Source: Neorhizobium alkalisoli
GTDB lineage: Bacteria > Pseudomonadota > Alphaproteobacteria > Rhizobiales > Rhizobiaceae
Length of the DNA stretch: 64,000 nucleotides
NCBI RefSeq assembly: GCF_007829835.1
Contig: NZ_VIWP01000001.1
Location: 124,001 to 188,000, forward strand
Reading direction: 5' to 3'
The position numbers were made by a program, and so were the translations under genes. Position 1 is the stretch's first letter. Each line of letters begins with the position of its first letter. The notes under the pieces were generated by a model that was given only the letters and a program-made list of their open reading frames with translations, searched no databases and was not told the DNA's origin. Below, in pieces: positions 62,547 through 64,000 of this stretch.

Positions 62547-63695
62547 ATGTTCCCCACCTTGAAACGTCTTTGTCAACTTTCCATGCTTCCGTTGCTGGCA
62601 GCCCTGTCGGGCTGTGACCTCGTCGTCATGTCGCCGTCGGGCGATATCGCGGTTCAGCAGCGTGATCTGATCGTCGTGTCGGTCGTACTGATGCTTCTGA
62701 TCATTGTGCCGGTCCTCTTCCTGACCCTGTATTTCGCCTGGCACTACAGAAAATCCAACACGACCGCCAAATACGATCCTGAATGGCATCACTCGACGCG
62801 ACTCGAGGTCGTTATCTGGGCTGCGCCGCTGGCGATCATCATCGCGCTTGGCGCGATCACCTGGATCAGCACCCACAAGCTCGACCCTTACCGTCCGCTG
62901 GACCGGCTTGATGCCGAACGCAACATTCCGGCTGATGCGAAGCCCCTGACTGTTGAAGTCGTGGCGCTCGACTGGAAGTGGCTGTTCTTCTATCCGGAAC
63001 TCGGCATTGCGACCGTCAATGAACTGGCCGCGCCGATCGACGTTCCGATCAACTTCAAGCTCACCTCGAGTTCGGTGATGAACTCCTTCTACGTGCCCGC
63101 ACTTGCCGGTCAGATCTATGCCATGCCCGGCATGGAAACGAAGCTGCATGCGGTCATCAACAAGGAAGGCGTCTATGACGGTTTCTCGGCCAACTATAGC
63201 GGCCCGGGCTTCTCGCATATGCGCTTCAAGTTCCACGGTCTGAGCAATGACGGCTTCAACGCCTGGGTCGCTCAGGTGAAGCAGCAGGGCACCGCGCTCA
63301 ACCGCGATACCTACCTGCGCCTTGAAAAGCCGAGCGAAAAAGAGCCGATCCGCTACTACGCCAGCGCCGATCAGGATCTCTATCGTGCGATCCTCAACAT
63401 GTGCGCCACCCCGGGCAAGATGTGCGTCGACGAAATGATGCATATCGACATGATGGGCGGCGCCGGCAAGGAGAGCCAGGAAAACCGCGAAAAGCTGAAG
63501 TTCGACGGCGCGCCGATCGATATCAACCTGCGCGGCCACGGCCCCGAGGAGCATTCGTCCTCGGAACCTGCTCCGGCGGCTTCTGCGCCTGTCGCACAGA
63601 ACACGTCCAGCATGGACATGACGCACGGCAATCATTCCATGTCTGGCATGGATATGAGCAAGGGCGGCGACGCCCCGGCGCCAAAGACGAATTAA
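62547..63695 (+). CDS. cyoA: Cytochrome o ubiquinol oxidase subunit II
   Basis: A 382-residue lipoprotein subunit. The lipobox LSGC puts the lipidated cysteine at residue 23; two transmembrane helices follow (VVLMLLIIVPVLFLTLYFAW and VVIWAAPLAIIIALGAITWI), then the cupredoxin domain without CuA ligands (LDWKWLFFYPELGIATVNEL, VMNSFYVPALAGQIYAMPGM). The C-terminus is longer than in E. coli and ends in a Met/His-rich segment. An in-frame TTG lies 12 bases upstream of the chosen ATG. First gene of the cyo operon. Confidence 0.93.
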   Translation: MFPTLKRLCQLSMLPLLAALSGCDLVVMSPSGDIAVQQRDLIVVSVVLMLLIIVPVLFLTLYFAWHYRKSNTTAKYDPEWHHSTRLEVVIWAAPLAIIIALGAITWISTHKLDPYRPLDRLDAERNIPADAKPLTVEVVALDWKWLFFYPELGIATVNELAAPIDVPINFKLTSSSVMNSFYVPALAGQIYAMPGMETKLHAVINKEGVYDGFSANYSGPGFSHMRFKFHGLSNDGFNAWVAQVKQQGTALNRDTYLRLEKPSEKEPIRYYASADQDLYRAILNMCATPGKMCVDEMMHIDMMGGAGKESQENREKLKFDGAPIDINLRGHGPEEHSSSEPAPAASAPVAQNTSSMDMTHGNHSMSGMDMSKGGDAPAPKTN

Positions 63696-63738
63696 CCGGG
63701 CGCTTAGCGTCGCAAGACTTTAATGAACGGGTTGTCCC

Positions 63739-64000
63739 ATGTTTTCCAATCCTGACCTCCTGAAGTTTATCTTCGGCCGGTTAACCCTCGAATCGATCCC
63801 CTACCATGAGCCGATCCTCGTCGCGACGTTCTGCGGCGTGGCGGTCGGCGGCATCGCAATGCTTGCCCTCATCACCTACATGAAGTGGTGGGGTCCTCTG
63901 TGGAAAGACTGGATCACCAGCGTCGATCACAAGAAGATCGGCATCATGTACATCATCCTCGCAATCGTCATGCTGCTGCGCGGCTTTGCCGACGCGCTGA
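63739..64000 (+). CDS. cyoB: Cytochrome o ubiquinol oxidase subunit I (3' partial)
   Basis: The first 87 codons of Cyo[21 protein letters not shown], an N-terminal helix ([20 protein letters not shown]), then [20 protein letters not shown], the conserved entry to the haem-copper oxidase core. The gene runs off the window. It follows cyoA after 43 bp. Confidence 0.93.
   Translation, partial: MFSNPDLLKFIFGRLTLESIPYHEPILVATFCGVAVGGIAMLALITYMKWWGPLWKDWITSVDHKKIGIMYIILAIVMLLRGFADAL

Overview
The window looks like a chromosomal or megaplasmid segment of an alphaproteobacterium of the Rhizobiales, most likely Rhizobiaceae. It has high GC with strong third-position GC bias, is very dense in ABC uptake systems and solute-catabolism genes, carries a TGA-N9-TCA iron box of the rhizobial RirA/IRO type in front of a TonB receptor, and holds an anti-Shine-Dalgarno hairpin array of the cuckoo (CcsR / alpha-r14) sRNA type. 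I see no rRNA, tRNA, CRISPR, phage or insertion sequence.

Layout. 1-4491: end of a branched-chain amino-acid type ABC system (binding protein, two permeases, two ATPases), followed by a Phd/VapC-type toxin-antitoxin pair (4553-5244) and a cytosolic gamma-glutamyltransferase-like enzyme (5280-6872). 6887-13413: a LysR regulator divergent from a YcaC-type hydrolase, then XapX protein, amidohydrolase with a Cys/His-rich tail, DoxX-like protein and an MFS exporter carrying an extra C-terminal domain. 13757-24018: an amino-acid catabolic block: DAO-type FAD oxidoreductase, SDR dehydrogenase, IclR regulator (minus), a four-gene polar amino-acid ABC transporter, a PuuB-like oxidoreductase, an aspartase-like lyase and another DAO-type oxidoreductase. 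24040-29595 (minus): MarR regulator, DAO-type oxidoreductase, peptide-type binding protein and two Dpp-like permeases, with no ATPase.

29947-36511: an OhrR-type regulator with two palindromic sites divergent from a secreted esterase; aldo/keto reductase; LysR; then a secreted alpha/beta hydrolase, a cytochrome P460-like c-type haem protein and a DUF4405 four-histidine membrane protein. 36512-37060 holds the sRNA hairpin array on the minus strand. 37061-49642: two Tat/Sec-exported peptide-type binding proteins, a type I phosphodiesterase, a GntR/UTRA regulator, two M20 hydrolases, a Dpp permease pair, one fused double ATPase and an M24 creatinase-like enzyme: an uptake-and-hydrolysis system for a peptide-like or N-acyl compound.

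49765-56758: iron acquisition (Fes/IroE-like esterase, TonB-dependent receptor, ATPase, Tat-type binding protein, fused FhuB-type permease). 56919-59647: modABC molybdate uptake with a ModE-like operator. 59800-62247: LacI regulator convergent with an MHS-family transporter. 62547-64000: start of the cyo ubiquinol oxidase operon (cyoA, partial cyoB).

The most notable points are the four-hairpin anti-SD RNA on the minus strand at about 36556-36716, a composite element of identical geometry (two conserved blocks exactly 30 bp apart) upstream of both arms of the IclR-linked catabolic block, the OhrR operators next to an esterase instead of ohr, the ATPase-less peptide permease operon, the hydrolase/P460/DUF4405 cluster, and metal-binding-like tails on the amidohydrolase and on CyoA.
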